Part shown: in pieces, positions 27,821-36,296 of the stretch
Layout of the letters: every line of letters begins with the position of its first letter
Numbering within the stretch: position 1 is the first letter of the stretch
Assembly (NCBI RefSeq): GCF_963676065.1
Contig: NZ_OY780933.1
Location: forward strand, 1,538,001-1,602,000
Length of the DNA stretch: 64,000 nt
Direction of reading: 5' to 3'
From: Maridesulfovibrio sp.
GTDB taxonomy: Bacteria; Desulfobacterota; Desulfovibrionia; Desulfovibrionales; Desulfovibrionaceae
Notes under the pieces: generated by a model
Told to the model about the DNA's origin: nothing
What the model saw: the letters and a program-made list of their open reading frames with translations, nothing else
Databases searched by the model: none
Program-made: the position numbers and the translations under genes

Positions 27821-29512
27821 TTAATACCTAGTTTTTAGTCTGACATGGTATTCTTTCATCTCCGGTGTGGGGTTATCCTTATCTAATGGATCAAGTAGGC
27901 TGAGTGTATCATCGAGCATTTGTTCATCAAGGCGGTTAATTTTCTTTGATGCTGCATGCAGGTCCGTATCAGCTGCATCGATCCTTCCATCAACCGTCTT
28001 GTTTACTTTAGTGGTCTTAAAACCGTTTTTTTGCGTTCCCCGTACACTCGTTGAGATTGTGTCCGGCCCGTGATGGTTAAAAATAGCATTTTCTTCAAGC
28101 GATATCGTCGCAGTGTTTTTCTCTCTTCCATATTCAAAGCTGCTATCTGTGTGCGATGCGCTTTTTATTGTTGTCGGTGACTCACTTTCCGTCAGACCAT
28201 GTCCGGTCCAGAACTCAAGACCATGGTGCAGGGGATTCTTCCGTGCTTTTTCCGTCTCTTTCTGTTCTGCAACCTTCTCACCGTCTTTATAAATTTCGCT
28301 TGACCATTTTAAGTCATAAGGTCGGTCATTAACGGTATCGTCTTCAACCATAAAAGCACTTTTATAGTGACCTTTGGAAGTATGGTCCTTTACGTTATCC
28401 AGGTAAAATGATGACCGGGCCGAACCATCCATTAACGGGTCTGCCAAAAGCTGCGATGCCGACTTCGCTGAATTCCCCGCGGTGTATTTATATTCCGAAG
28501 TTCCTAGCATTTCGAGTAAGTTTGGACGTTTCTCCAGTTTTGAAGATTCTGTTTCCTTAATCTTAGCCGAACTATGCTCTTTTTTTACCAACTCACCCTT
28601 GTTATACCAGAATACTTGCATGTTCTGCTTTACGACTCCGTCATCAGGACCGGTGGAGTCCTTGTATGACTCATCCCAGAGAGTCTGCTGCTGGATATTG
28701 CCATCAGTATCGAAAATTGTGGTGTTAATTTGCAGTGACGATTTTTGCTGCAATTCTATGGTCGACCTTGCTGCCATACTGTTGTTTTTGACATTAGCGC
28801 GGTTAGTTAAGTTCTGGAAATTTCCCTTTTGCTTGATATGGGCTTCCTTTGTTTTTCTACCATTATGGTACTCAATAATTGCAGCTTTATATTCGGTTCT
28901 GTGCTTATCAGTCGTATTTTGTTGTACTAATGAATTGAAGTCGCCGGAAATTTCAGTTGTGCCATATGATGCCATAGTGTCCTTGATAGACTTGGACTCG
29001 AGTAACATGGAATCCTCCATGGTTCGTGTAACTTTGCCGTCATCAAACCATTGCGCATATCTGGATACTTTGGCAGCAGATTTATCCCCAGTTTTTAAGC
29101 ATGTGAACTGTGTGGTTATTTCTTGAATTAACTTATTATTTTCATCAAAAATCTGGGTGTTGAATACGGCTCCGTCCTTATTTAAATTACCTTCGACTTT
29201 TCGGACGAGTTTGTCATCGTCATATTCTTCAATCGTCAGTTTTGACCCTTCTATTTTTACATTCTGGATGTTTCCGTTATCAAGCTTGAATTGTCCATTT
29301 CCGAAGTCAAAGGTTGACCATGAGTGATCTTCTTCTGTTGGCTTCCTTGTCTCCGCTTTAAAAATATTGAAAGCTTCACCGGATATAGTAACTTTGTCTA
29401 ATTTTGCTTCATGATTTGAATTTGAGTTCTGCTCACGTATTTTATCAGCATCAAATGTTTTGCTTTCTACCGGAGCGGTTCTAAACCCGAATGATGATAT
29501 AGCGTCTGACAT
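27821..29512 (-). CDS. Large hydrophilic protein with repeated beta motifs, unknown function
   Basis: 563 residues, no signal peptide or membrane segment, highly charged. The first third to half holds repeated short units of the type aromatic-D-x-x-G/N-K/N-x-hydrophobic (IFDENNKLIQE, WFDDGKVTRT, IFDTDGNIQQQ, FWYNKGELVKKE), reminiscent of antiparallel MORN/YwqK-like hairpins. KLDKVTISGEAFNIF near residue 40 resembles the DxVxlS segment seen in some flagellum-related proteins, though this is weak. The gene is monocistronic. Function not assigned. Confidence 0.7.
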   Translation of the reverse strand: MSDAISSFGFRTAPVESKTFDADKIREQNSNSNHEAKLDKVTISGEAFNIFKAETRKPTEEDHSWSTFDFGNGQFKLDNGNIQNVKIEGSKLTIEEYDDDKLVRKVEGNLNKDGAVFNTQIFDENNKLIQEITTQFTCLKTGDKSAAKVSRYAQWFDDGKVTRTMEDSMLLESKSIKDTMASYGTTEISGDFNSLVQQNTTDKHRTEYKAAIIEYHNGRKTKEAHIKQKGNFQNLTNRANVKNNSMAARSTIELQQKSSLQINTTIFDTDGNIQQQTLWDESYKDSTGPDDGVVKQNMQVFWYNKGELVKKEHSSAKIKETESSKLEKRPNLLEMLGTSEYKYTAGNSAKSASQLLADPLMDGSARSSFYLDNVKDHTSKGHYKSAFMVEDDTVNDRPYDLKWSSEIYKDGEKVAEQKETEKARKNPLHHGLEFWTGHGLTESESPTTIKSASHTDSSFEYGREKNTATISLEENAIFNHHGPDTISTSVRGTQKNGFKTTKVNKTVDGRIDAADTDLHAASKKINRLDEQMLDDTLSLLDPLDKDNPTPEMKEYHVRLKTRY

Positions 29513-29874
29513 TTTTTATTCCCCAGATTTTGAAGATAGACAATTAAGCTGTAAATAATATCGTCACGTCCTCAGTATATCTTTATACTCAATATCAAAA
29601 AAATAAATTCATTGTTTAATGTTTTTTCAATAGCACATGGGGGGAGGCAGATGAGAACTATGCCTAGGCTGTCGCTTCAAAATTCAATGAACAGGTAGGC
29701 GGCGAAGATCGTTTATAAGCGGCGGTATGGGCCGGTAATGGTTTTTCGCAGGGTTCAATTAAAAGTTGTCTTTAATCTTGAGCTTAAATAAGAGCAGCCC
29801 CCTTCTCATAGCGAAAGAGGGCTGCTCAAAAAGGATACAGGGTACGGGTAAAAGTATCCTTATCTTCTTACTGG
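29513..29874. other. Intergenic region with bidirectional terminator at 29792-29832
   Basis: Apart from a 10-bp-plus GAGCAGCCC/GGGCTGCTC hairpin flanked by A and T runs that ends the gene to the right (minus strand), this stretch shows no gene or repeat I can support. Confidence 0.7.
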
Positions 29875-31692
29875 TTACCTTCTGAGTCTGTAGCGTAAGC
29901 GCAGGAGCAAGGGACTAAGCATAAGCAGCAACCATTCTACACTGAAGGTTGCCTGCGGATTCAAAGTGCAGCCCGTTCCGCTGCTGCCTGAACCAGTCCC
30001 CACTGCTACCGGGTCAGTTATTTTACCGAGGTTGGAATCCTCGTCGTAGTCGCCGTTATCCTTGACCACAAAATAGATATAATACTCCGTGCCGAGGGTT
30101 ACGTCGTCAGTTTGGCTCATGTAATTTCCGTCTGCATCTGTAACCCACCAGTAGCCGTCAAGATTATATTCAGGTCCGCTCAGGGCGTAATTTTTGTATG
30201 CCTTGGAGGTTCCACCTGTGTTGTAAAACTTCATCAGGATCAGGTCGGAGACCTTCCCGGTTGGGATGGAAGTGGAACTGATCCTGAAAGTTGCCGTAGC
30301 TCCATTGGAGCTTACTGTGGCATTGAAAGAAACCACTTCCGTTATAGGCTCGAAGTCTCCTGACTGATATTTAGAATTAAGGTCGGTAGTGTCCAACTCT
30401 TTGGAACAACTGTTCTGTATGGCTACCTCTACGCCAGTTGCCTGAGTCTGACTGGCTTCTATAGATTCTCCGCGCCCTGTATTTTCAATGTCTTTGCGAA
30501 ATTTGGGCCATGGAGTTGAGGCCAGTCCTCCCGAATTAGTTTTTACGGCATATAATTTACCGTCATCTGACCCGAAATAAACTGTTCCATCGCTTGAAAT
30601 TGTCGGTGAAGACTTTATGAAGTCTCCAGTCTCAGCTATAAGAACAGGAGCTTCTTGTGGGTTTTTTGAGTCTACAGCATACAGCTTATTCCCCACGGCG
30701 ATGTAAATAGTCCCGTCACTGGCGACGGCGGCAGAAGAAAACATACTATTCTGCCCATCGAATAAATCCCATTTTTCTTCACGATTAGGAGATAACGCGT
30801 ACAATTTATTAGCTGCTGCTATAATAATAGTTCCATCTTCCGTTATCACAGCTGAATTGTTGATAGTCACGAATTGTCCAAATGCAAACCTCCACTTTTC
30901 TTTACCGCTCGGGGATATTGCGTAAAGGTTTTCATCGCCTGATCCTACATAAATGGTTCCGTCAGCGGCAATGGCGGGAGAAGACACGATAGACTTGTCC
31001 GTTGGAAAAGACCATTTTTTCTTTCCTTCAGGGGTTATTGCGTAAAGGTTTCCATCGTCTGATCCTACATAAATGGTTCCGTCAGCGGCAATGGCGGGGG
31101 AGCTGTAAATACTATTCCCTGTAGGAAAAGCCCATTTTTGCTTTCCATCAGAGGTTATTGCGTAAAGGTTTCTATCGTCTGATCCTACATAAATGGTTCC
31201 GTCAGCGGCAATGGCGGGGGAGCTGTAAATACTATCCCCTGTAGGAAAAGCCCATTTTTGCTTTCCATCAGGGGTTATCGCGTAAAAAGACTTATCGGTT
31301 GATCCGACATAAATAGTTCCATCAGCAGCAATGGCGGGGGAGCTTCTAATACTGCCTGTTATGGGACATTCCCATTTTTGGCTCCCGTTCGGGGATATTG
31401 CGAAAAGATTATTTGAATCGGAGTCGGCTGTTCCTACATAAATGGTTCCATCGCTAGCAATAGCAGGGGAAGACATTATCTTTACATTTGCACCGAGACT
31501 TAACGGCCAACCATTTGTATTTGCAAAAGCAACTGAGTGTTGCAGTAGCACTGTAGTTAAAATTGCTATTGAAATAAACAAGCGCAAATTAGTGCTGAAA
31601 TTACCAAAATACGAAAGTGCCCCTTCTCTTGTGAAGTTATATATATAATTAGAGCATGCACTAAGAGGGAAATAGTATACTTTTCTCATCAT
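29875..31692 (-). CDS. Secreted PQQ-like beta-propeller protein with C-terminal sorting-type tail
   Basis: 605 residues. A membrane/signal segment at about 35-55 (LFISIAILTTVLLQHSVAFA) is followed by at least eight blades built on SSPAIAADGTIYVGS-x-D-x-NLYAI-x-P-x-GKxKW, the PQQ/BamB-like propeller repeat. Four to five blades are nearly identical at DNA level with a 120-bp period. A linker and a beta domain follow (residues 420-570). The C-terminus has GTGCTLNPQ, a hydrophobic helix and RLRYRLRR, the layout of CTERM-type sorting signals (GlyGly/JDVT-like), suggesting envelope anchoring. Ligand unknown. Confidence 0.75.
   Translation of the reverse strand: MMRKVYYFPLSACSNYIYNFTREGALSYFGNFSTNLRLFISIAILTTVLLQHSVAFANTNGWPLSLGANVKIMSSPAIASDGTIYVGTADSDSNNLFAISPNGSQKWECPITGSIRSSPAIAADGTIYVGSTDKSFYAITPDGKQKWAFPTGDSIYSSPAIAADGTIYVGSDDRNLYAITSDGKQKWAFPTGNSIYSSPAIAADGTIYVGSDDGNLYAITPEGKKKWSFPTDKSIVSSPAIAADGTIYVGSGDENLYAISPSGKEKWRFAFGQFVTINNSAVITEDGTIIIAAANKLYALSPNREEKWDLFDGQNSMFSSAAVASDGTIYIAVGNKLYAVDSKNPQEAPVLIAETGDFIKSSPTISSDGTVYFGSDDGKLYAVKTNSGGLASTPWPKFRKDIENTGRGESIEASQTQATGVEVAIQNSCSKELDTTDLNSKYQSGDFEPITEVVSFNATVSSNGATATFRISSTSIPTGKVSDLILMKFYNTGGTSKAYKNYALSGPEYNLDGYWWVTDADGNYMSQTDDVTLGTEYYIYFVVKDNGDYDEDSNLGKITDPVAVGTGSGSSGTGCTLNPQATFSVEWLLLMLSPLLLRLRYRLRR
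30946..31330. repeat. Tandem 120-bp coding repeats
   Basis: The block reading TCCTACATAAATGGTTCCGT recurs at about 30946, 31066 and 31186 and in slightly diverged form near 31306, each spaced exactly 120 bp (40 codons). Near identity at DNA level, including silent positions, points to recent blade duplication or gene conversion. Confidence 0.85.
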
Positions 31693-31930
31693 TTACCTAT
31701 TCTATTTTAGAATTTTATCAGGTTACACAAAGAAGATAGAAACTATCTGGAAACCACAACTTTGCCCCAATATAAGACGATCATTTCTAGCCTAACGATT
31801 ATTGGAATTAATTTGAGATACTAAAATATACATCATGAATCGGGTTTGTGTCTGTCCGTCAAAAGACGTACATTTCATTAATGCTGAAGTGATGGGTGTA
31901 GTCCAAAAAGGTTTCCCCTCCGGTTACCCA

Positions 31931-31969
31931 CGAAAAAAGGCTTACAACAATGAATGCTGTAAGCCTTTG
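31931..31969 (-). terminator. tRNA-Pro terminator copy A
   Basis: AAGGCTTACA stem with loop and a T-run on the minus strand. It lies just beyond tRNA remnant A. The same hairpin recurs beside copies B and C. The 31693-31930 stretch to its left shows no gene. Confidence 0.7.
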
Positions 31970-31976
31970 AATTTAC

Positions 31977-32103
31977 TGGTCGGGGCAGGATTATTTCATT
32001 CGCCGCGTCCTGCGGCTCACCCTTGGGGCGGTCTCCGCTTCGCTGCGCCGTGCAAATTGTTTTCCTGACAATTTGTGAACACTCGGCATCTTGCTCCCAA
32101 AGC
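31977..32103 (-). tRNA. tRNA-Pro(UGG) 3'-half remnant A, with 80-bp insertion
   Basis: On the minus strand this reads from the anticodon loop (TTTGGGA, anticodon TGG) through the T arm to acceptor CCCCG-ACCA, but the T loop is split by an 80-bp insertion (31996-32075). The 5' half is absent. A partial copy of this kind is the normal footprint of integration at a tRNA 3' end (attachment site). It is the leftmost of four. Confidence 0.8.
31996..32075. repeat. 80-bp hairpin-rich insertion, copy 1
   Basis: GC-rich block with several short inverted repeats (for example GCCGCGTCCTGCGGC and CAAATTG-N9-CAATTTG). It is inserted in the T-loop part of the tRNA remnant, at the same position as copy 2 (34048-34127). 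The two copies differ at very few positions. It is missing from remnants C and D, which define the uninterrupted sequence. Confidence 0.8.
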
Positions 32104-32250
32104 CTTCTTTGGATGTGACAACCGCTGAATTAATTGAATAACTTTTGGTGTTGGGAACATGGGTTCCGAGATTTTTGGGGATTCTTGGGGGTGAATGGTT
32201 CCCCGTGTTTTTTTCTTCTACAGCATTTTCAAAACTTACATTTTCTTACC

Positions 32251-32286
32251 AAGGCGGACCTGAATCACCTGTTTCAGGTCTGCCTT
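32251..32286 (+). terminator. Hairpin inside module 1
   Basis: AAGGCGGACCTGAA pairs with TTCAGGTCTGCCTT; a matching hairpin sits at the same place in module 2 (34303-34339). It lies between the attachment site and the rhs fragment and may shield the module from upstream transcription. Confidence 0.6.
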
Positions 32287-32323
32287 ACCAGTTAATTTGA
32301 AATTTTAAATACTGGAGGAAAGA

Positions 32324-33094
32324 ATGAAATCTTTCACTGATTATCGGATGGAGCGTAGACCCCGCAGTGAATTGACAACCGGATCTGTTTTATTTGGTTG
32401 CTGATGATCAGGGAAATGGGCTAAAAAGAATTATATATGATTAGTTTGGAAATATATTAACATATATAAATAAACGATTTCCTCTGCCCAAGATCCGCTT
32501 GGCTATGGCGGCGGTGATGTGGATGTTTATGGGTATTGTCTGGATGATCCGATTAATTTTAATGATCCTTTGGGACTAACCACTGGGGGAATTTGGGGAA
32601 ACATGCCGCGTAGGCATAATGTGAAGATGTGGTATATATGGAAGGCTGGTGAAGGAGCTTGTAAAGATTGTTTAGCAAAAAATAATAATGTTTTTGAAAC
32701 ACCAACTATGGAGAGGCCACATCCCAATTGTCGGTGTCAGCAAGTTGAGTGTCAAACTTGGGACGAGTTCACCAAGTGGGAAGAAACAAAAAGATTGGGT
32801 AATGGGCCAGCGACAATGTCACAACCTGTTTTTCCTCCTGGAACAACGACCGTTGGCGTAACGTGGAGAAGAAAAATTCGTATTGAAGAGGGTCGGACAG
32901 TAAAACATTTCAGAATGATGGAAGGAAACATTGAACTTTTGTATTCAAAGTCCGAAACAAGAGTTGTCATAAAAACGGAAGAAAGAGACGGTACCGCACA
33001 CAAAGTAAACACAAATTACGGTATCGAGAATGGAGATTCATGGTGGGCGACTAATCCATGGACGGGAAAAACAATCGGAGGTAGCTGTGGTTAG
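32324..33094 (+). pseudogene. Rhs C-terminal toxin fragment, module 1 (5' part broken, tip intact)
   Basis: Starts well (GGAGG then ATG at 32324, MKSFTDYRMERRPRSEL) but a 1-base insertion relative to module 2, an in-frame stop and a deletion of about 160 bp of the Rhs core destroy the frame. From 32519 a clean 191-codon frame remains: VDVYGYCLDDPINFNDPLGL, the end of the Rhs core, then the toxin tip with WYIWKAGEGACKDCLAKNN and ERPHPNCRCQQVEC. The HPNCRC and CxxC pattern resembles the phage Mu gpF-like (MuF) fold. Overlaps the immunity gene by 8 bp. Confidence 0.7.
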
Positions 33095-33710
33095 TCGATC
33101 ATTAGTTATCATAATCATTTTTGTGTTTGCACATGGTGCAGCATATGCCGCTGATATTGATGCCAAGATGTTTCTTGGACCTAGTCTTGGTGAAACAATT
33201 ATTTTAAAGAATTCAGGCGATGGAGGAGTAACCAAACGGACGTGTTCTTTTATTTCTGATTCTGGAACTTATTATATTGAAGAAAGAACAAGACTGCCAA
33301 AGAAGAAGATTCACCCTAAAGGTTTTCCACCTGAAATAGTCAAAATAATCATGGGTGAAGCTGACCTGATTAATCATTATCGGCTGTATGTAAAAGATGG
33401 GCGACTAATTCTTGATAGTATTACTTTTAAGGGAGAAAAGAATATCATGGTCGACTTTGTCAGCAGACGTTGGTCTCAGTTTGGTAAGTCTCCGACAGAT
33501 AAGATCAAAATTGATTATGTTATAGCTAAAGAAGATAAAAAAGTTGTTATGGGAAAGTTGCGGAATCTTGTACACGTGAAATATTCGTATGACCTTGATG
33601 GTCTTCACTATGCGCAGTCGTATGTGTTGGCTTCAGGGTTAGGTATTATTCGTAAAAGGAACTTATCCCCCGGTCCTAATGAAGTTATATCTACTTTAGT
33701 TGAAGAATGA
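33087..33710 (+). CDS. Exported immunity candidate for Rhs tip, module 1
   Basis: 207 residues starting at a GTG with GGAGG 5 bp upstream, overlapping the toxin stop. N-terminal signal peptide (SLVIIIIFVFAHGAAYA, cleavage before DIDAK). The mature part shares with its module 2 counterpart MFLGPSLGETI, the KIKIDYVIAKEDKKVVMGKLR block and the LASGLGIIR end. Position after a toxin tip and sharing of the pattern with module 2 suggest an immunity protein; export would mean protection in the periplasm. Direct proof is lacking. Confidence 0.65.
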   Translation: MVSRSLVIIIIFVFAHGAAYAADIDAKMFLGPSLGETIILKNSGDGGVTKRTCSFISDSGTYYIEERTRLPKKKIHPKGFPPEIVKIIMGEADLINHYRLYVKDGRLILDSITFKGEKNIMVDFVSRRWSQFGKSPTDKIKIDYVIAKEDKKVVMGKLRNLVHVKYSYDLDGLHYAQSYVLASGLGIIRKRNLSPGPNEVISTLVEE

Positions 33711-33717
33711 CAGATTC

Positions 33718-33988
33718 AAAGCCAGTCTCCCCGGAGGCTGGCTTTTTGCTTTATGCGGCATCTTGCTATCTTACCAAGTGTACTGGTAGCAGCGTATTCT
33801 GTGTAAAAAGCAAATCCAGTGTATCTATTTGAAAATGTGTACTAATTTTCAGGAACTGTCTCTCCCTATATCAAGGCGCGTTCAGCTGATTTTATCATAT
33901 ATTTTTCAAAAGGTTCCCAGCAACGAAAAAGCCCTTATGCAAAGTATAACGGACGTTTGATGTGTGCCAAAGTGTGTGCCAACGAAAA
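33718..33988. repeat. Long direct repeat, copy 1 (about 270 bp)
   Basis: Begins with an AGCCAG-type terminator (33718-33748) after the immunity gene and runs to the tRNA terminator. It is nearly identical to 35941-36208, with only scattered differences, and contains the tandem TGTGTGCCAA arm-like motifs (33961-33982). No gene is visible inside. Confidence 0.88.
33961..33982. promoter_or_regulatory. Arm-type site candidate beside remnant B
   Basis: Two direct copies of TGTGTGCCAA spaced 12 bp. The same layout (TGTAGACCAA twice at 12 bp) is found between the prophage attachment site and its integrase gene at 38958-38988, suggesting recombinase arm sites. Confidence 0.45.
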
Positions 33989-34028
33989 AAGGCTTACAAC
34001 AATGAATGCTGTAAGCCTTTGAATTTAC

Positions 34029-34155
34029 TGGTCGGGGCAGGATGATTTCATTCGCCGCGTCCTGCGGCTCACCCTTCGGGCGGTCTCCGCTTCGCTGCGC
34101 CGTGCAAATTGTTTTCCTGACAATTTGTGAACACCCGGCATCTTGCTCCCAAAGC
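34029..34155 (-). tRNA. tRNA-Pro(UGG) 3'-half remnant B, with 80-bp insertion
   Basis: Same structure as remnant A: anticodon loop to CCA of tRNA-Pro(UGG), interrupted at 34048-34127 by the 80-bp block, and followed on the minus strand by the AAGGCTTACA terminator (33983-34020). Marks the boundary between modules 1 and 2. Confidence 0.82.
34048..34127. repeat. 80-bp hairpin-rich insertion, copy 2
   Basis: Same block and same insertion point as copy 1. Removing it restores exactly the remnant C/D sequence GATGATT|TGAACACCC. Confidence 0.82.
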
Positions 34156-34302
34156 CGTTTGAGAATGTTTCAAGCGTTGAATTAATTGAATAAAATTTCG
34201 CATAGGGGACATTTTTTCGAGATTATTAGGGATTTTTGGGGTGAATGGTTCCCCGTGTTTTTAGTTCGCCTACGGCATTTTTCAAAAGTTAAATTTCTTA
34301 TC

Positions 34303-34339
34303 AAGGCGGACCTGAGTTACCTTTTTCAGGTCCGCCTTG
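34303..34339 (+). terminator. Hairpin inside module 2
   Basis: AAGGCGGACCTGA pairs with TCAGGTCCGCCTT around a short loop; counterpart of 32251-32286. Confidence 0.6.
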
Positions 34340-34396
34340 CCTGTTAATTTGAAATTATAGGGGGAACGCAAGTGCTTTGAATCACATGGATTCTGA

Positions 34397-35302
34397 GTGT
34401 CTTCCCAAAATTTTAAATACTGGAGATCAGAAATTAAATTTTTTACCGATTACCGGATGGAGCTCCGACCCCGCAGTGAATTGACTACCGGATCTGTTTT
34501 TATGGTTGCTGATGATCAAGGAAATGAGGTAAAGCGAATTATATATGATTCGTTTGGAAATGTACTTGTGGATACAAATGAACAATTTCATCTGCCGCTA
34601 GGTTTTGCATCCGGGCTTAATGATCAAGATACCGGGTTGGTTCATTTCGGGTTCCGGGAGTATGATCCTGAAGTCGGTCGTTTCACTGCCCAAGATCCGC
34701 TTGGCTATGGCGGCGGTGATGTGGATGTTTATGGGTATTGTCTGGATGATCCGATTAATTTTAATGACGGATTGGGTTTGGAGGCTGGTGGGATTGGCCC
34801 TATAGAATTTCCTCCTCGTAAGTATAATGTACTGAAATGGTATATCTGGAAAGCCAATGAAGGAGCGTGTGAGGCGTGTAAAAAATTGGATGGTAACGTG
34901 TCCGAAACCCCGACAATGGAACGTCCTCATCCGAATTGCCTCTGCCAGCAGATTGAGTGTACTGAGTGGGATGAATTTACTGAATGGGAAGATGTTAGAG
35001 AATTGGAAACTATCAACATAACAATGTTTCCACCGATAATTATTAAAGGATTGCCTGTGCCGGATGTTAAATGGAGGAAAGACTACAGGGCGGAAGAGCA
35101 AAGAGTTAAGAGGCATTATGCTTCGTGCGGTAATTATGGAAGAGGTTCATCTGAAACTACAGAATCTCGTGTGAATAGGAAAGATATGTATAGATATTCG
35201 AAAGCGTACAAAATAAATACGGGGTATGGGATTGAAACAGGTGACCGTGGTTGGACTCATAATCCATGGACGGGTGAAACAGTGTGGTTTTTCTTTGGTT
35301 AG
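34397..35302 (+). CDS. Rhs C-terminal toxin fragment, module 2
   Basis: Open for about 300 codons. Residues 30-130 are the end of an Rhs/YD core: GFASGLNDQDTGLVHFGFRE, YDPEVGRFTAQDPLGYGGGD, VYGYCLDDPINFND (associated core domain). The variable tip has WYIWKANEGACEACKKLDG and ERPHPNCLCQQIEC, resembling the MuF-type CxxC/HPNC signature. The YD-repeat body is missing, so it is an orphan tip. Start unclear: GTG at 34397 opens the frame, but by alignment with module 1 the original ATG has become ATT near 34433, so expression may be impaired. Confidence 0.7.
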   Translation: MSSQNFKYWRSEIKFFTDYRMELRPRSELTTGSVFMVADDQGNEVKRIIYDSFGNVLVDTNEQFHLPLGFASGLNDQDTGLVHFGFREYDPEVGRFTAQDPLGYGGGDVDVYGYCLDDPINFNDGLGLEAGGIGPIEFPPRKYNVLKWYIWKANEGACEACKKLDGNVSETPTMERPHPNCLCQQIECTEWDEFTEWEDVRELETINITMFPPIIIKGLPVPDVKWRKDYRAEEQRVKRHYASCGNYGRGSSETTESRVNRKDMYRYSKAYKINTGYGIETGDRGWTHNPWTGETVWFFFG

Positions 35303-35936
35303 TAGTTTAATTTTTTTATGTTTTTTCGCAATAGCAACTGGGTGCTGCGAGGAGAGTACTAATATAGAAAATGTGGATATATTTTTAGGGCCAGCACTAG
35401 GCGAAACCATAAAAATGAAATCAAGAGATTTTGAAATTATTACGCGACGGACGTGTACGAAAATAAATAACGATGGAAGTTATGAAATTGAAGAATGGAC
35501 AAGGCTTCCTAAACCCAAAAGGATTTCATCAGCAGAAGAGAGAAGCAGGACGAAACTTCCAGAAGGAGCTTACTACTGGGATGATGCACCGGAAGAGACT
35601 CTGTTTAAGTATACTCTCGTCGCTGAAAATGGAAAACTCATTTTCAATAAGGGTAAACGTGATGAGGCTATCTATCTTGATTTAATCAATAGAGAGTGGA
35701 GTCAGGATGTTCGATCTTCGACTGGGAAGGTAAAAGCTGACTATGTTATTGTGAAAGAAGAGAAAAAAGTAGTTCTGGGTAAGTTACGCAAACTTATACA
35801 CGTTAAATATTCACTTGATCTTGCAGGGATGCACATTGAGCAATTATACGTGGTGGCTTCTGGGCTGGGTATTATCCGAGAAGAGAATTTAGCTCCCGGC
35901 TCAAACAAACTTAGGTCTACTTTGGTTGAAGAGTAA
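35274..35936 (+). CDS. Lipoprotein-type immunity candidate, module 2
   Basis: About 220 residues. The N-terminal hydrophobic segment ends in a lipobox-like AIATGCCEES, so it is probably a lipoprotein. The mature part parallels the module 1 protein (IFLGPALGETI, KVKADYVIVKEEKKVVLGK, VASGLGIIREENL). It overlaps the end of the toxin frame. Start is uncertain: GTG at 35274 or TTG at 35295, the latter aligning with the module 1 GTG. Function as immunity protein is inferred from position. Confidence 0.62.
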   Translation: MKQCGFSLVSSLIFLCFFAIATGCCEESTNIENVDIFLGPALGETIKMKSRDFEIITRRTCTKINNDGSYEIEEWTRLPKPKRISSAEERSRTKLPEGAYYWDDAPEETLFKYTLVAENGKLIFNKGKRDEAIYLDLINREWSQDVRSSTGKVKADYVIVKEEKKVVLGKLRKLIHVKYSLDLAGMHIEQLYVVASGLGIIREENLAPGSNKLRSTLVEE

Positions 35937-35940
35937 ATTT

Positions 35941-36208
35941 AAAGCCAGTCTCCCCGGAGGCTGGCTTTTTGCTTTATGCGGCATCTTGCTATCTTACCAA
36001 GTGTACTGGTAGCAGCGTATTCTGTGTAAAAAGCAAATCCAGTGTATCTATTTGAAAATGTGTACTAATTTTCAGGAGCTGTCTCTATCTATCGAGGCGC
36101 GTTCAGATGATTTTATCATATATTTTTCAAAAGGTTCCCAGCAACGAAAAAGCCCTTATGCAAAGTATAACGGACGTTTGATGTGTGCCAAAGTGTGTGC
36201 CAACGAAA
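35941..36208. repeat. Long direct repeat, copy 2
   Basis: Near-identical to 33718-33988, including the terminator (35941-35970) and arm-like TGTGTGCCAA pair (36182-36203). It ends modules 1 and 2 in the same way. Confidence 0.88.
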
Positions 36209-36249
36209 AAAGGCTTACAACAAAAAATGCTGTAAGCCTTTGAATTTAC

Positions 36250-36296
36250 TGGTCGGGGCAGGATGATTTGAACACCCGGCATCTTGCTCCCAAAGC
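36250..36296 (-). tRNA. tRNA-Pro(UGG) 3'-half remnant C
   Basis: Uninterrupted 3' half: on the minus strand GCTTTGGGAGCAAGATGCC, the GGTGTTCAAATCATCC T arm and TGCCCCGACCA. The tRNA terminator hairpin lies at 36205-36240. Boundary between modules 2 and 3. Confidence 0.85.

Noticed and set aside
30946-31450. Regular 120-bp repeats that could look like a CRISPR array
   Set aside because: Unit length, high identity over the whole unit and an open frame through them show beta-propeller blades; there are no unique spacers.
31835-32068. 77-codon frame over remnant A
   Set aside because: It runs through the tRNA terminator, tRNA remnant and the 80-bp insertion, none of which look coding.
36052-36243. 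63-codon frame in the long direct repeat (and its partner in copy 1)
   Set aside because: Its end lies in the tRNA terminator and the frame is not kept at equal length in both copies; more likely non-coding att-flanking DNA.
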